A stretch of 6,671 bases of DNA from an uncultured Xanthobacteraceae bacterium (lineage in GTDB: Bacteria; Pseudomonadota; Alphaproteobacteria; Rhizobiales; Xanthobacteraceae): contig CATPBC010000490.1 of the NCBI GenBank assembly GCA_955652195.1, forward strand, positions 1-6,671. The letters run 5' to 3'. Shown here piece by piece: positions 1-6,532 of this stretch; within the stretch, counting starts at the first letter, position 1; each line of letters begins with the position of its first letter. The position numbers and the translations under genes are program-made. The notes beneath the pieces were generated by a model. It was not told the DNA's origin, did not search any database, and was given only the letters and a program-made list of their open reading frames with translations.

Positions 1-1
1 A

Positions 2-346
2 ACTTATGCCGAGCTGCGCGGACGTTTAGAGCACACCGTATTCGTGCCGGTTCATAATGAAGCCGCCTCTTTCATGCTCATCGCGCAGGATTTTCTAGCG
101 TCATCGCCGAAATACCGGACGATCCGCATCCCACGCCTGTCCCCGATCGTGCGCGGGGTTATCGATCGGCCCGGATTTTCCTTTGGTGCATACATGGCCA
201 AACAGCCCGGCGGGCCCACCGAGGTGCACAGTTGGATCGCTGAGATTTTCGGCGAATTTCGCGAGCTCGAATTACAGCTTCTGATCGGGCAGCTCGAATC
301 GTCGCTGCGCGGCAGCGGCAAAGATGAGGTCAGACAAATCGGATAG
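2..346 (+). CDS. C-terminal 114 residues of an unrecognised protein (5'-truncated by window edge)
   Basis: The reading frame is open from base 2 to the TAG at 344-346, so this is the end of a gene that begins outside the window. The GTG at 44 is an internal Val in this reading, not a convincing start: there is no Shine-Dalgarno sequence before it and the frame continues upstream. The visible part is soluble and mixed alpha/beta in character, with a basic stretch (SPKYRTIRIPRLSPIVRGV) in the middle and an amphipathic, Glu/Leu-rich helix (FGEFRELELQLLIGQLESSL) near the end. I see no signal peptide, membrane segment or catalytic motif, and I do not recognise the family. It converges on apt with a 36-bp gap. 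That the frame is coding rests on its length, open 5' end and sensible amino-acid composition; the overlapping minus-strand frame (52-447) is Cys/Ser-rich and looks like a shadow. Confidence 0.6.
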   Translation, partial: TYAELRGRLEHTVFVPVHNEAASFMLIAQDFLASSPKYRTIRIPRLSPIVRGVIDRPGFSFGAYMAKQPGGPTEVHSWIAEIFGEFRELELQLLIGQLESSLRGSGKDEVRQIG

Positions 347-382
347 GTCGCCGTGCGCAATCCCGCCGGACAAATTTTTTCG

Positions 383-931
383 CTAGTGGCCTTCGAAGCT
401 GACCAGTGTGCGCACCGGCACGCCGAGCTTTCTGATTTTGTCGGCACCGCCGAGATCCGGCAAATCGACGATGAAGCAGGCAGCCAGGACGTCGGCGCCG
501 AGCTGCTTTAGAAGTTTCACTGCCGCTTCGGCAGTGCCGCCCGTTGCGATGAGATCGTCGACCAGGATAACACGCTCGCCTTTGACCAGCGCGTCCTCGT
601 GCATTTCCATTTCATCGATGCCGTATTCAAGCGAATAGCCCACGCTAACGCGCTTGAAGGGCAGTTTGCCTTTCTTACGGATCGGTACGAACCCGCATGA
701 GACTTGGTGCGCGACGGCGCCGCCCAAAATGAAGCCGCGCGCCTCGATGCCGGCAACCTTGTCGATCTTGCCGCCGGCCCATGGCTGCACCAATTCATCT
801 ACCGCGCGGCGAAACGCCCGCGCATTGCCCAATAGTGTGGTGATGTCTCGAAACATGATCCCGGGCTTCGGATAGTCCGGGATCGTGCGAATCGCAGTCT
901 TCAGGTCATTTTCAAGCGCGACGCTGGTCAT
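383..931 (-). CDS. apt: Adenine phosphoribosyltransferase
   Basis: This cytoplasmic purine-salvage enzyme converts adenine and PRPP to AMP and pyrophosphate. The product is 182 residues, the usual length for the family. It has the N-terminal [17 protein letters not shown] region (about 18-34), the IEARGF segment (62-67) of the base-binding part, the flexible-loop region [18 protein letters not shown] (87-104), and the type I PRPP-binding loop [13 protein letters not shown] (121-133) with its paired Asp125-Asp126. The frame stays open upstream to 1123, but those extra codons are antisense-like and lie inside petC. The ATG at 931 begins the recognisable protein and has an AGG about 9 bases before it. 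It starts 20 bp after the petC stop on the same strand, so it is probably read on the bc1 transcript. This petC-apt adjacency is, as far as I recall, seen in other alphaproteobacteria. The family call is certain; co-transcription is inferred. Confidence 0.96.
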   Translation of the reverse strand: MTSVALENDLKTAIRTIPDYPKPGIMFRDITTLLGNARAFRRAVDELVQPWAGGKIDKVAGIEARGFILGGAVAHQVSCGFVPIRKKGKLPFKRVSVGYSLEYGIDEMEMHEDALVKGERVILVDDLIATGGTAEAAVKLLKQLGADVLAACFIVDLPDLGGADKIRKLGVPVRTLVSFEGH

Positions 932-951
932 CGCTGGTTGCCTGCCGCCGC

Positions 952-1833
952 TCAGCTCTTGTACTCGGTCGGCGCGCGCGGCTTCTCCAAATCGCGGTCG
1001 TCTAGGACGGCATACCACACTCGCTTCTTGGTGAAATAGAGAAGCCCGGTGAATACGATCAGAAACACCATCACCTGGAAGCCCAGTCGCTTGCGCGCAT
1101 CGAGCGTCGGTTCGGCAGCCCACATCAAGAAGGCCGCGACGTCACGGCCGTATTGATCGACCGTCGCCGGCGTACCGTCGGTATATTCAACCTGCCCGTC
1201 GCTCAACGGCTTCGGCATGCCAATGCCATGGCCCGGAAAATATTTGTTGTATTGCCCGCCGGGCGGCAGCACGAAGCCGGCAGGAGCATCCTCGTAGCCG
1301 GTCACGATGGCGTGGATGTAATCGGGACCGTCCTCTTGATACATCGTGAAGGCGTCAAAGATGAACCGGGGAAAGCCCCACTCGTAGCTTCGCGCCTTGG
1401 CGAGATCGGACATGTCCGGCGGCAGCTTGCCGCCGAGCGCGGCGCGGGCGCTTTGCTCGTTCGGAAACGGCGGCGGAAAGTAGTCGGATATTTTGCCCGG
1501 CCGCTTGAACATCTTGCCCTGATCGTTCGGCCCGTCGGTCACCTGGAAACTTGCCGCAATTGTTGCCGCTTGGGCTTCGCTGAAATCGGGGCCGCCCGGC
1601 TCAGCGAGATTGCGGAATGAAAGGAGCTTGATGCCGTGACAGGTAGAGCAGACCTCCTGATAAACCTTAAAGCCGCGCTGCAGTTGTGCCTGATCGTAGA
1701 GACCGAATGGACCTGAGAACGACCAATGCAGGCGGGGGGGCGCATCCGCCTCCTGCGCGAAGGCGGCTGCACCGATATCGCAAAGCATGCCCGCGAGCGC
1801 CAAAGCAAGCGCGAGCCTGAGATGACGCTTCAT
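952..1833 (-). CDS. petC: Cytochrome c1, haem-binding subunit of the cytochrome bc1 complex
   Basis: Cytochrome c1 accepts electrons from the Rieske protein and passes them to soluble or membrane cytochrome c on the periplasmic side of the bc1 complex. With the ATG at 1833 the product is 293 residues: a Sec signal peptide (1-26, [15 protein letters not shown]..., likely cleaved after AFA), the c-type haem site CSTCH (Cys62, Cys65, His66), the axial-ligand region [14 protein letters not shown] with Met206 as probable sixth ligand, the conserved DGTPATVDQ segment (219-227), and one C-terminal membrane anchor (about 250-267) followed by a basic cytoplasmic tail. The frame can also start at GTG 1851, adding six residues (MKGAAG). 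The 1833 start is preferred because AAGGGAG lies 8 bases before it and the signal peptide then begins directly with MKRH. Its Shine-Dalgarno overlaps the petB stop by one base, suggesting translational coupling. Confidence 0.96.
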   Translation of the reverse strand: MKRHLRLALALALAGMLCDIGAAAFAQEADAPPRLHWSFSGPFGLYDQAQLQRGFKVYQEVCSTCHGIKLLSFRNLAEPGGPDFSEAQAATIAASFQVTDGPNDQGKMFKRPGKISDYFPPPFPNEQSARAALGGKLPPDMSDLAKARSYEWGFPRFIFDAFTMYQEDGPDYIHAIVTGYEDAPAGFVLPPGGQYNKYFPGHGIGMPKPLSDGQVEYTDGTPATVDQYGRDVAAFLMWAAEPTLDARKRLGFQVMVFLIVFTGLLYFTKKRVWYAVLDDRDLEKPRAPTEYKS

Positions 1834-1841
1834 GCCGGCGG

Positions 1842-1848
1842 CTCCCTT
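1842..1848 (-). promoter_or_regulatory. Shine-Dalgarno of petC, overlapping the petB stop codon
   Basis: On the minus strand AAGGGAG (1848 to 1842) stands 8 bases before the ATG at 1833. Its first base is also the last base of the petB TGA (1850-1848). The site decides between the ATG at 1833 and the GTG at 1851, and it places the petC ribosome-binding site where a ribosome finishing petB would arrive. Confidence 0.7.
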
Positions 1849-3113
1849 CACGCGTGCACGCCTGGCGATGGCGCCGAGGCTCCGGCCGGAACGCCGTGCC
1901 GCAAGACCGATTCAGAGATCGAATTCGGCAACGGCCTGGTTCTCTCGAACAGCCCCAACAGCGGCAGGATCACGAAGAAGAATGCGAAATAGTAGATGGT
2001 GAGAATACGCGCAGCGATCACATAGCCGCCGGTTGGCTCCTGCGAGCCAAGATAGCCGAGCCCGACAACCGCGGCGAAGAAAATGAACAAAAACTGCCGA
2101 TAGAGCGGGCGGTAATTGGCCGATCGCACGCGCGACGTATCGAGCCAAGGCATGAATGCCAGCACGATAATTGAGGCGGCGAGCGCGGTTACACCGAGAA
2201 GCTTGTTCGGGATGCCGCGCAAGATTGCGTAGAACGGCAGGTAATACCATTCCGGCACAATATGCGTCGGTGTCTGGCTCGGATTGGCCGGGATGTAATT
2301 GTCGGAATGGCCGAGATAGTTCGGGATGTAAAAGACGAACCACGCGTACACGATACAGAATAAGCCAATGAAGAATGCATCCTTCACCGTGGCGTAGGGT
2401 GTAAACGCAACCACTTCTTTGTCGGCCTTCGGCTCGACGCCGGTTGGATTGTTCTGCCCGACCATGTGCAGCGCCCAGATGTGCAGCACCACGACGCCGG
2501 CGATGACGAACGGCAACAGATAGTGCAGCGAATAAAACCGATTGAGCGTCGGATTACCGACTGCGAAGCCGCCCCACAACCAGGTGACGATCGAGCTGCC
2601 GACCACGGGGATGGCGGAGAACAGATTGGTGATGACGGTCGCTGCCCAGAAGCTCATCTGACCCCACGGCAGCACATATCCCATGAAGCCGGTAATCACC
2701 ATTAGCAGGAACAGGATGACACCGAGAATCCACAATACTTCGCGCGGCTCCTTGTAGGAGCCGTAATACATGCCGCGCGCCATATGAACATAGACGGCGA
2801 CGAAGAAGAACGATGCCCCGTTGGCATGGAGGTAGCGTAAGAGCCAGCCGTAATTCACGTCGCGCATAATTGTTTCGACGGAATCGAAGGCAAAATCGAC
2901 GTGCGGGGTGTAATGCATCGCCAGCACAATGCCGGTGATGATCTGCACACCAAACATGAAGGTCAGGATGCCGCCAAAGGTCCACCAATAATTCAAATTT
3001 CGCGGGGTGGGATAGACGACGAAAGACGAATAGGCAAAGCTTGCGATCGGCAGCCGGCGCTCCAGCCATTTCATGAACGCGCTTTGCGGCTCGTAAATCG
3101 GGTGTCCGCTCAT
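1848..3113 (-). CDS. petB: Cytochrome b subunit of the cytochrome bc1 complex
   Basis: This integral inner-membrane protein holds haems bL and bH and forms the Qo and Qi sites of ubiquinol:cytochrome c reductase. With the ATG at 3113 it is 421 residues and begins MSGHPIYEP, as rhizobial cytochromes b typically do. The four haem ligands are visible as two pairs 14 apart: His96/His110 in helix B ([21 protein letters not shown]) and His197/His211 in helix D ([16 protein letters not shown]). The Qo-site PEWY motif is at 287-290, and eight hydrophobic helices are recognisable, the last about 371-388. An upstream in-frame ATG at 3125 would add four residues, but its AAGG is only 3 bases away, whereas GAGG sits 6 bases before 3113. 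This is an unfused cytochrome b, not the FbcH b/c1 fusion. petC follows directly. The Rieske gene expected just upstream is absent. Confidence 0.97.
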   Translation of the reverse strand: MSGHPIYEPQSAFMKWLERRLPIASFAYSSFVVYPTPRNLNYWWTFGGILTFMFGVQIITGIVLAMHYTPHVDFAFDSVETIMRDVNYGWLLRYLHANGASFFFVAVYVHMARGMYYGSYKEPREVLWILGVILFLLMVITGFMGYVLPWGQMSFWAATVITNLFSAIPVVGSSIVTWLWGGFAVGNPTLNRFYSLHYLLPFVIAGVVVLHIWALHMVGQNNPTGVEPKADKEVVAFTPYATVKDAFFIGLFCIVYAWFVFYIPNYLGHSDNYIPANPSQTPTHIVPEWYYLPFYAILRGIPNKLLGVTALAASIIVLAFMPWLDTSRVRSANYRPLYRQFLFIFFAAVVGLGYLGSQEPTGGYVIAARILTIYYFAFFFVILPLLGLFERTRPLPNSISESVLRHGVPAGASAPSPGVHA

Positions 3114-3353
3114 GCCGATCCTCATTCGCCTTGCCGACTGCCCCGTCCGCGCTGCAGACCGCCCGTCTTAGCCCTGCTCGCAAGCGATGTAGGGAGACGG
3201 GTTCTCGGCGGCGGACGGACCGCTCGCCCCCGACCTGGGGAAGGCCCGAGGCATCGCGTTCCGGCGGCGTTCTATTGGCACCCTTGCCGGAACAGCGCAA
3301 GTGTGGCTTCGACCGTCGCAACCAGTCACGGGGATTGTGAGTTTTGACCCGCC
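3114..3353. other. Divergent intergenic region between petB and trmL
   Basis: These 240 bp must hold the 5' control regions of both the petB-petC-apt group (minus) and trmL (plus). I see no convincing promoter. The best minus-strand candidate, TTGCGC at 3300-3295 with AATAGA at 3276-3271, matches the -10 consensus at only three of six bases. Small GC-rich inverted repeats such as CCCC(N6)GGGG at 3227-3240 are too short to interpret. No frame encodes a recognisable Rieske protein; the open minus frames here are short and low in complexity. In a typical alphaproteobacterial bc1 operon, petA would occupy about 540 bp at this point. Confidence 0.6.
3120..3123 (-). promoter_or_regulatory. Shine-Dalgarno deciding the petB start
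   Basis: On the minus strand GAGG (3123 to 3120) lies 6 bases before the ATG at 3113. The competing ATG at 3125 has only AAGG at a 3-base spacing, which is too close. The difference is four N-terminal residues (MRIG). Confidence 0.5.
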
Positions 3354-3845
3354 ATGCGCATCGCCCTGTACCAGCCGGATATCCCACAAAATACCGGGAC
3401 GGTATTGCGCTTATGCGCGTGCCTGGGGATTGAGGCGCATATCATCGAGCCGACGGGCTTTCCCTCTTCCGATCGCGCCTTCCGCCGCGCCGGAATGGAT
3501 TACCTTGAAGCCGTAGCACTCACCCGCCACGCTTCATGGCGGGATTTCGAAATATGGCGGCAGCTTCGGCCTTGTCGCCTCATCCTATTCACGACCAAAG
3601 CGACCCTGTCCTATCTCGACTTCAGCTTTGCCGCCGACGATGTCCTGCTGTTCGGCCGCGAATCGGCTGGCGTATCCGAGGCCGTCCATACCGCAGCGGA
3701 CGCTCGGCTTTTGATCCCAATGCGGCCGGACATGCGCTCGCTCAATGTCGCGATCGCCGCCGCGCTCGCTGCAGGCGAAGCGCTGCGCCAGACCGGCGAC
3801 AAGGGCAGCGCGCAACGAGCCGCCGGCGACTCGTCGCGCGGATAA
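3354..3845 (+). CDS. trmL: tRNA (cytidine/uridine-34 2'-O)-methyltransferase, TrmL family (SPOUT)
   Basis: This is a small SPOUT-fold, SAM-dependent methyltransferase that, in the characterised family, adds a 2'-O-methyl group to the wobble nucleotide of tRNA-Leu isoacceptors. The 163-residue product aligns end to end with E. coli TrmL as I recall it: N-terminal ALYQPDIPQNTGTVLRLCA (4-22, Asn13 and Arg19), IIEPTGFP (30-37), RRAGMDYLE (44-52), motif II LLFGRESAGV (98-107) and motif III IPMRPDMRSLNVAIAAALAA (121-140), which together form the knotted SAM site. The last 18 residues are a polar, poorly conserved tail. The ATG at 3354 starts right at the conserved core, so the start is secure, although the Shine-Dalgarno is weak. 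It is divergent from petB and convergent with the phosphatase gene, 12 bp away, so it is probably monocistronic. The family is certain; the exact tRNA target is inferred from homologues. Confidence 0.94.
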   Translation: MRIALYQPDIPQNTGTVLRLCACLGIEAHIIEPTGFPSSDRAFRRAGMDYLEAVALTRHASWRDFEIWRQLRPCRLILFTTKATLSYLDFSFAADDVLLFGRESAGVSEAVHTAADARLLIPMRPDMRSLNVAIAAALAAGEALRQTGDKGSAQRAAGDSSRG

Positions 3846-3857
3846 CGCATCAAACAG

Positions 3858-5462
3858 CTAGGCCTCGACGATGCCTGGCCGGCCGCCCTCCACGGCGAAG
3901 GTCTTAAACGTGGCGATTGTCGCCTTTGGATCATGCGCATCGGAGACCACGCGCATGCGCGCCTGCATCTGTTCCGGGAGAAGATCGACGAGAACATAGC
4001 CGCGCCGCCTGCTATCGAAGAAATGCACATGGGGATTATCCGGCAGCGCCTGCGCAATCGGATCGTATGGCGGCCCGTAGGACGATATTGAGGTGCCGAC
4101 CAATTCGGTGGCGACCACTGGAGACGCCTGATCGTCAAAGTCGAGCTTTAGATCATTGGCGAAGAACGAATGAATGTCGCCGGAAATGACGACTGGATTG
4201 GAAACTTTGCTATCGTGGATGTGCTGCAGGAGCCGCTGGCGATTGGCCGGGTAGCCATTCCAATCGTCGGTCGAAAACGCGTCACTGCCGTCTCGTTTTA
4301 TTCGGAGCTGTGCCATCAGCACATCCTGCGCGATTAAATTCCACCGCGCTTTGCTGTGCGCAAGCCCGGCGTAAAGCCAAGCTTCCTGGCCAAAGCCCAT
4401 CATGGTACGGCCGGCCTCAAGCCGCTCCGGACAGCCGGCATTGGTTTCCAAATGAGAGCCGCCCTTGTTTGGCGGAGCGTAACAGGCCTCGCGCGAGCGG
4501 TATTGACGCCCATCGATGACGGAAATTTCGATGAGATCGCCGAAGGTGAAGCGATCGTAGATTCGCATCAAAGGACCGTTGGGGCGCGACACGATCGGGC
4601 GTACCGGCATATGTTCGTAGAACGCCTGATAGGCCGCCGCGCGTCGGATCAGGAATTGCGCCGGATCGTCAAAATATTGCGACCATTTATTGGCGTAATC
4701 GTTCTGCACTTCGTGATCGTCCCAGGTGACGATCGCCGGAACCTGTGCATGCAGGCCTTGTAAATCGGGATCGAGCCGATATTGCGCATAACGATTGCGG
4801 TAGGTCGGCAGCGTCGCGGCCTCGATACCGTCGCTATGCCGGCGAACGATCGGCCGGTATTGCTCGATGGTCTCGTAGATATAGTCGCCGAGAAACAGAA
4901 CGAATTCGGGATCTTCGCCGGTCAGATGACGGTACGCTGAGAAATATCCGTGCTCGTAATTGGAGCAGGAAACAAAACCGAATCGCACATTGCGCAGTGC
5001 CGATCCCAGGGACGGCAGCGTGATCGCGCGTCCGGTCGGGCTTACGGCATCGCCACTGAGGAAGCGGTACCAATAGGAGCGGCCGGGCTGCAGGCCGGCG
5101 ACATCGAGATGCACCGAATAGGCAAAAGCCTGTTCCGCCGTCGCGCTACCGTGACGCACGATTTTCGTCATGCCGGGATCGGTCGCGATCTCATAACGCA
5201 TCGTCACGTCGGCGCCGCTCATTCCGCCCGGAGTTTCCGGATTGCTCGACAGCGGTTCGGGCGCGAGCCGCGTCCATAAGACGAAGCCGTCGGAACGCGG
5301 CGCGCCGGAGGCAACGCCGAGGCTGAATGGGATACCGGTCCGCCAGCTTTTCGCCGCGGCAATGCGCATCACTCCCGGCGCCGCAACAGTGCCCAGACCG
5401 GCGACCGCGCCGGCAATCAACTGGCGCCGGCTGACGCGCTTAGAAAAAATCCGATGTTGCAT
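3858..5462 (-). CDS. phoD: PhoD-like alkaline phosphatase / phosphodiesterase, Tat-exported
   Basis: This is a metallophosphoesterase of the PhoD family, which in characterised members releases phosphate from phosphate esters outside the cytoplasm using Fe and Ca. The product is 534 residues. It has a twin-arginine signal peptide (SRRQLIAG at 11-18, hydrophobic stretch to about 30, likely cleavage after AAA at 35-37), a PhoD N-terminal beta domain (about 43-150: FSLGVASGAPRSDGFVLWTRL), then the catalytic domain with VSCSNY (Cys166), FLGDYIYE (Asp193), VTWDDHEVQNDYA (Asp248, Asp249, His250), DGRQYRS (Asp317), DDWNGYP (399-405) and VISGDIHSFF (Asp429, His431). All expected metal-site motifs appear intact, so it should be active. 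The ATG at 5462 gives a complete Tat signal; no good Shine-Dalgarno is visible. It stands alone on the minus strand, divergent from hemF. The true substrate (mono- or diester) cannot be read from sequence. Confidence 0.93.
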   Translation of the reverse strand: MQHRIFSKRVSRRQLIAGAVAGLGTVAAPGVMRIAAAKSWRTGIPFSLGVASGAPRSDGFVLWTRLAPEPLSSNPETPGGMSGADVTMRYEIATDPGMTKIVRHGSATAEQAFAYSVHLDVAGLQPGRSYWYRFLSGDAVSPTGRAITLPSLGSALRNVRFGFVSCSNYEHGYFSAYRHLTGEDPEFVLFLGDYIYETIEQYRPIVRRHSDGIEAATLPTYRNRYAQYRLDPDLQGLHAQVPAIVTWDDHEVQNDYANKWSQYFDDPAQFLIRRAAAYQAFYEHMPVRPIVSRPNGPLMRIYDRFTFGDLIEISVIDGRQYRSREACYAPPNKGGSHLETNAGCPERLEAGRTMMGFGQEAWLYAGLAHSKARWNLIAQDVLMAQLRIKRDGSDAFSTDDWNGYPANRQRLLQHIHDSKVSNPVVISGDIHSFFANDLKLDFDDQASPVVATELVGTSISSYGPPYDPIAQALPDNPHVHFFDSRRRGYVLVDLLPEQMQARMRVVSDAHDPKATIATFKTFAVEGGRPGIVEA

Positions 5463-5479
5463 TCTGGGCGCCCGTACGA

Positions 5480-5493
5480 TTGCAATTGCTCAA
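5480..5493. promoter_or_regulatory. FixK/FNR-family-like palindrome between phoD and hemF
   Basis: TTGCAATTGCTCAA fits the FixK2-type pattern TTG(A/C)-N6-(T/G)CAA, an anaerobic or low-oxygen regulator site. Its centre (5486.5) is about 40 bp before a plausible hemF start point near 5527, given a weak -10 CATTCT at 5515-5520. That is the normal position for class II activation by this family. The outer bases fit exactly but the inner bases are not a strong FNR consensus, and one chance match in a window of this size would not be surprising. The site could equally serve phoD on the other strand, or neither. Confidence 0.35.
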
Positions 5494-5553
5494 CATATTG
5501 ACTGGTTTTTATGACATTCTCACGCCGTTACGAGCGTCGAACCGAAACAGAGC

Positions 5554-6507
5554 ATGAATAACGCCAAAACCGAACAGCGAAAAGAAACCGCCCAAACCTG
5601 GTTCGAAGCGTTGCGCGACCGGCTTGTGATGGCCTTGGAGGGAGTGGAAGACGCGCTGCCGGCGGGCGCGCCTTTGAGCGATCGCCCGGCGGGCCGATTT
5701 AAGCGCACGGCGTGGCAACGTGCCGACCATACCGGCGCGCAACCGATCTCGGATTTACCCGAGATCGCTAATGTAAATGCTGGGCCGGCAGGCGCCGGCC
5801 CAGGCGGCGGCGGCGTGATGGCAATGATGCAAGGTCGCGTGTTTGAAAAAATCGGCGTCCACGTTTCCACGGTGTTTGGCGAATTCGCCCCGGAATTCCG
5901 CAGTGAAATCCCCGGCGCGGCCGACGATCCACGTTTTTACGCCAGCGGCGTTTCGCTGATCGCCCATCCGCACAATCCGCATGTGCCGGCGGCGCATATG
6001 AACACGCGCTTTGTCGTCACGACGAAATCCTGGTTCGGCGGCGGCGCCGACCTCACCCCTGTGCTCGAGCGCCGGCGTAACCAGGAGGATCCCGACGCAA
6101 TTGCTTTTCACGGCGCGATGAGAGCCGCTTGCGACGCGCATTCTCGCGTCGCGCCCTACGACAGGTACAAAAAGTGGTGCGACGAGTATTTTTATCTCAA
6201 ACACCGCGGCGAAATGCGGGGTATCGGCGGCATCTTCTACGATTGGCTCGACAGTGGCGATTTCGCTGCCGATTTTGCCTTCACCCAAGAGGTCGGCCGC
6301 GCCTTCCTCGACATTTATCCCGAACTGGTGCGCCGGAACGTCGCCAAGCCATGGAGCAAAGCCGAGCGCGAGGAGCAGCTTGTACGGCGCGGCCGCTATG
6401 TCGAATTCAACTTGCTTTACGACCGCGGCACGATTTTTGGGTTGCGGACCGGCGGCAATGTGGAGTCGATCCTGTCGTCGATGCCGCCCGTGGTGAAATG
6501 GCCGTGA
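5554..6507 (+). CDS. hemF: Oxygen-dependent coproporphyrinogen-III oxidase
   Basis: This enzyme oxidatively decarboxylates coproporphyrinogen III to protoporphyrinogen IX using O2, a late cytoplasmic step in haem synthesis. The 317-residue product shows the family motifs in order: [19 protein letters not shown] (84-102), [11 protein letters not shown] (105-115), [17 protein letters not shown] (138-154), [10 protein letters not shown] (160-169), [16 protein letters not shown] (205-220), [12 protein letters not shown] (222-233) and [20 protein letters not shown] (280-299), ending [10 protein letters not shown]. Conserved His139, His148 and Asp166 are present. It lacks the roughly 24-residue C-terminal tail of E. 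coli HemF, which is usual in rhizobial forms as I recall. The oddity is the stretch between Trp54 and the GGGG at 84: 29 residues, against 4 in E. coli HemF, and most of it is encoded by two perfect inverted repeats. The frame is not broken. The ATG at 5554 has only a weak purine-rich sequence (CAGAG) before it. Confidence 0.96.
   Translation: MNNAKTEQRKETAQTWFEALRDRLVMALEGVEDALPAGAPLSDRPAGRFKRTAWQRADHTGAQPISDLPEIANVNAGPAGAGPGGGGVMAMMQGRVFEKIGVHVSTVFGEFAPEFRSEIPGAADDPRFYASGVSLIAHPHNPHVPAAHMNTRFVVTTKSWFGGGADLTPVLERRRNQEDPDAIAFHGAMRAACDAHSRVAPYDRYKKWCDEYFYLKHRGEMRGIGGIFYDWLDSGDFAADFAFTQEVGRAFLDIYPELVRRNVAKPWSKAEREEQLVRRGRYVEFNLLYDRGTIFGLRTGGNVESILSSMPPVVKWP
5744..5767. repeat. Perfect 9-bp inverted repeat inside hemF (first of a pair)
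   Basis: CGATCTCGG (5744-5752) and CCGAGATCG (5759-5767) are perfect reverse complements separated by the 6-base loop ATTTAC. The repeat lies in frame in hemF, within residues 64-72, inside the segment that is extra relative to E. coli HemF. Confidence 0.8.
5780..5803. repeat. Perfect 10-bp inverted repeat inside hemF (second of a pair)
   Basis: CTGGGCCGGC (5780-5789) and GCCGGCCCAG (5794-5803) are perfect reverse complements around a 4-base loop AGGC, a very stable GC-rich hairpin. It begins 12 bp after the first repeat, falls in residues 76-84, and ends at the conserved GGGG motif of HemF. Confidence 0.8.
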
Positions 6508-6532
6508 CGCTAGTCCCTGAGTGCAACGCCAA

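Noticed and set aside
347..382. T-run (375-380) after the left-edge gene that might be a terminator.
   Set aside because: I could not find a stable GC-rich hairpin directly before the T-run.
932..1123. Longer apt frame starting at 1123, adding 64 N-terminal residues.
   Set aside because: The extra residues do not resemble any APRT N-terminus and lie in the petC coding region in another frame. The protein from 931 is already full length.
3168..3260. Possible degraded Rieske C-terminus on the minus strand: one frame reads RDASG and another GPSAAENPSPY before a TAA, loosely like the DASGR...GPAPENLPVPPY end of Rieske proteins, at the place petA should end.
   Set aside because: It needs a frame change and indels, the CPCHGS cluster motif is absent, and the region is short and Pro/Ala/Gly-biased, so such a resemblance can arise by chance. 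A nucleotide alignment with petA 3' ends from close relatives would settle it.
2554..3387. Long minus-strand frame (277 codons) overlapping petB and the petB-trmL gap.
   Set aside because: It is rich in Arg, His and Cys with no conserved motifs, and it lies out of frame over a certain cytochrome b gene. It is a GC-driven shadow.
5498..5517. PHO-box-like half sites upstream of phoD on the minus strand (ATGTCAT and CAGTCAA).
   Set aside because: The repeats are 13 bp apart, whereas PhoB boxes repeat at 11 bp, and the second half matches poorly. I do not claim PhoB control.
5498..5520. TTGACT at 5498-5503 as a standard -35 box for hemF.
   Set aside because: At the usual 17-bp spacing the -10 position reads CACGCC, and the nearest AT-rich hexamers are too close.
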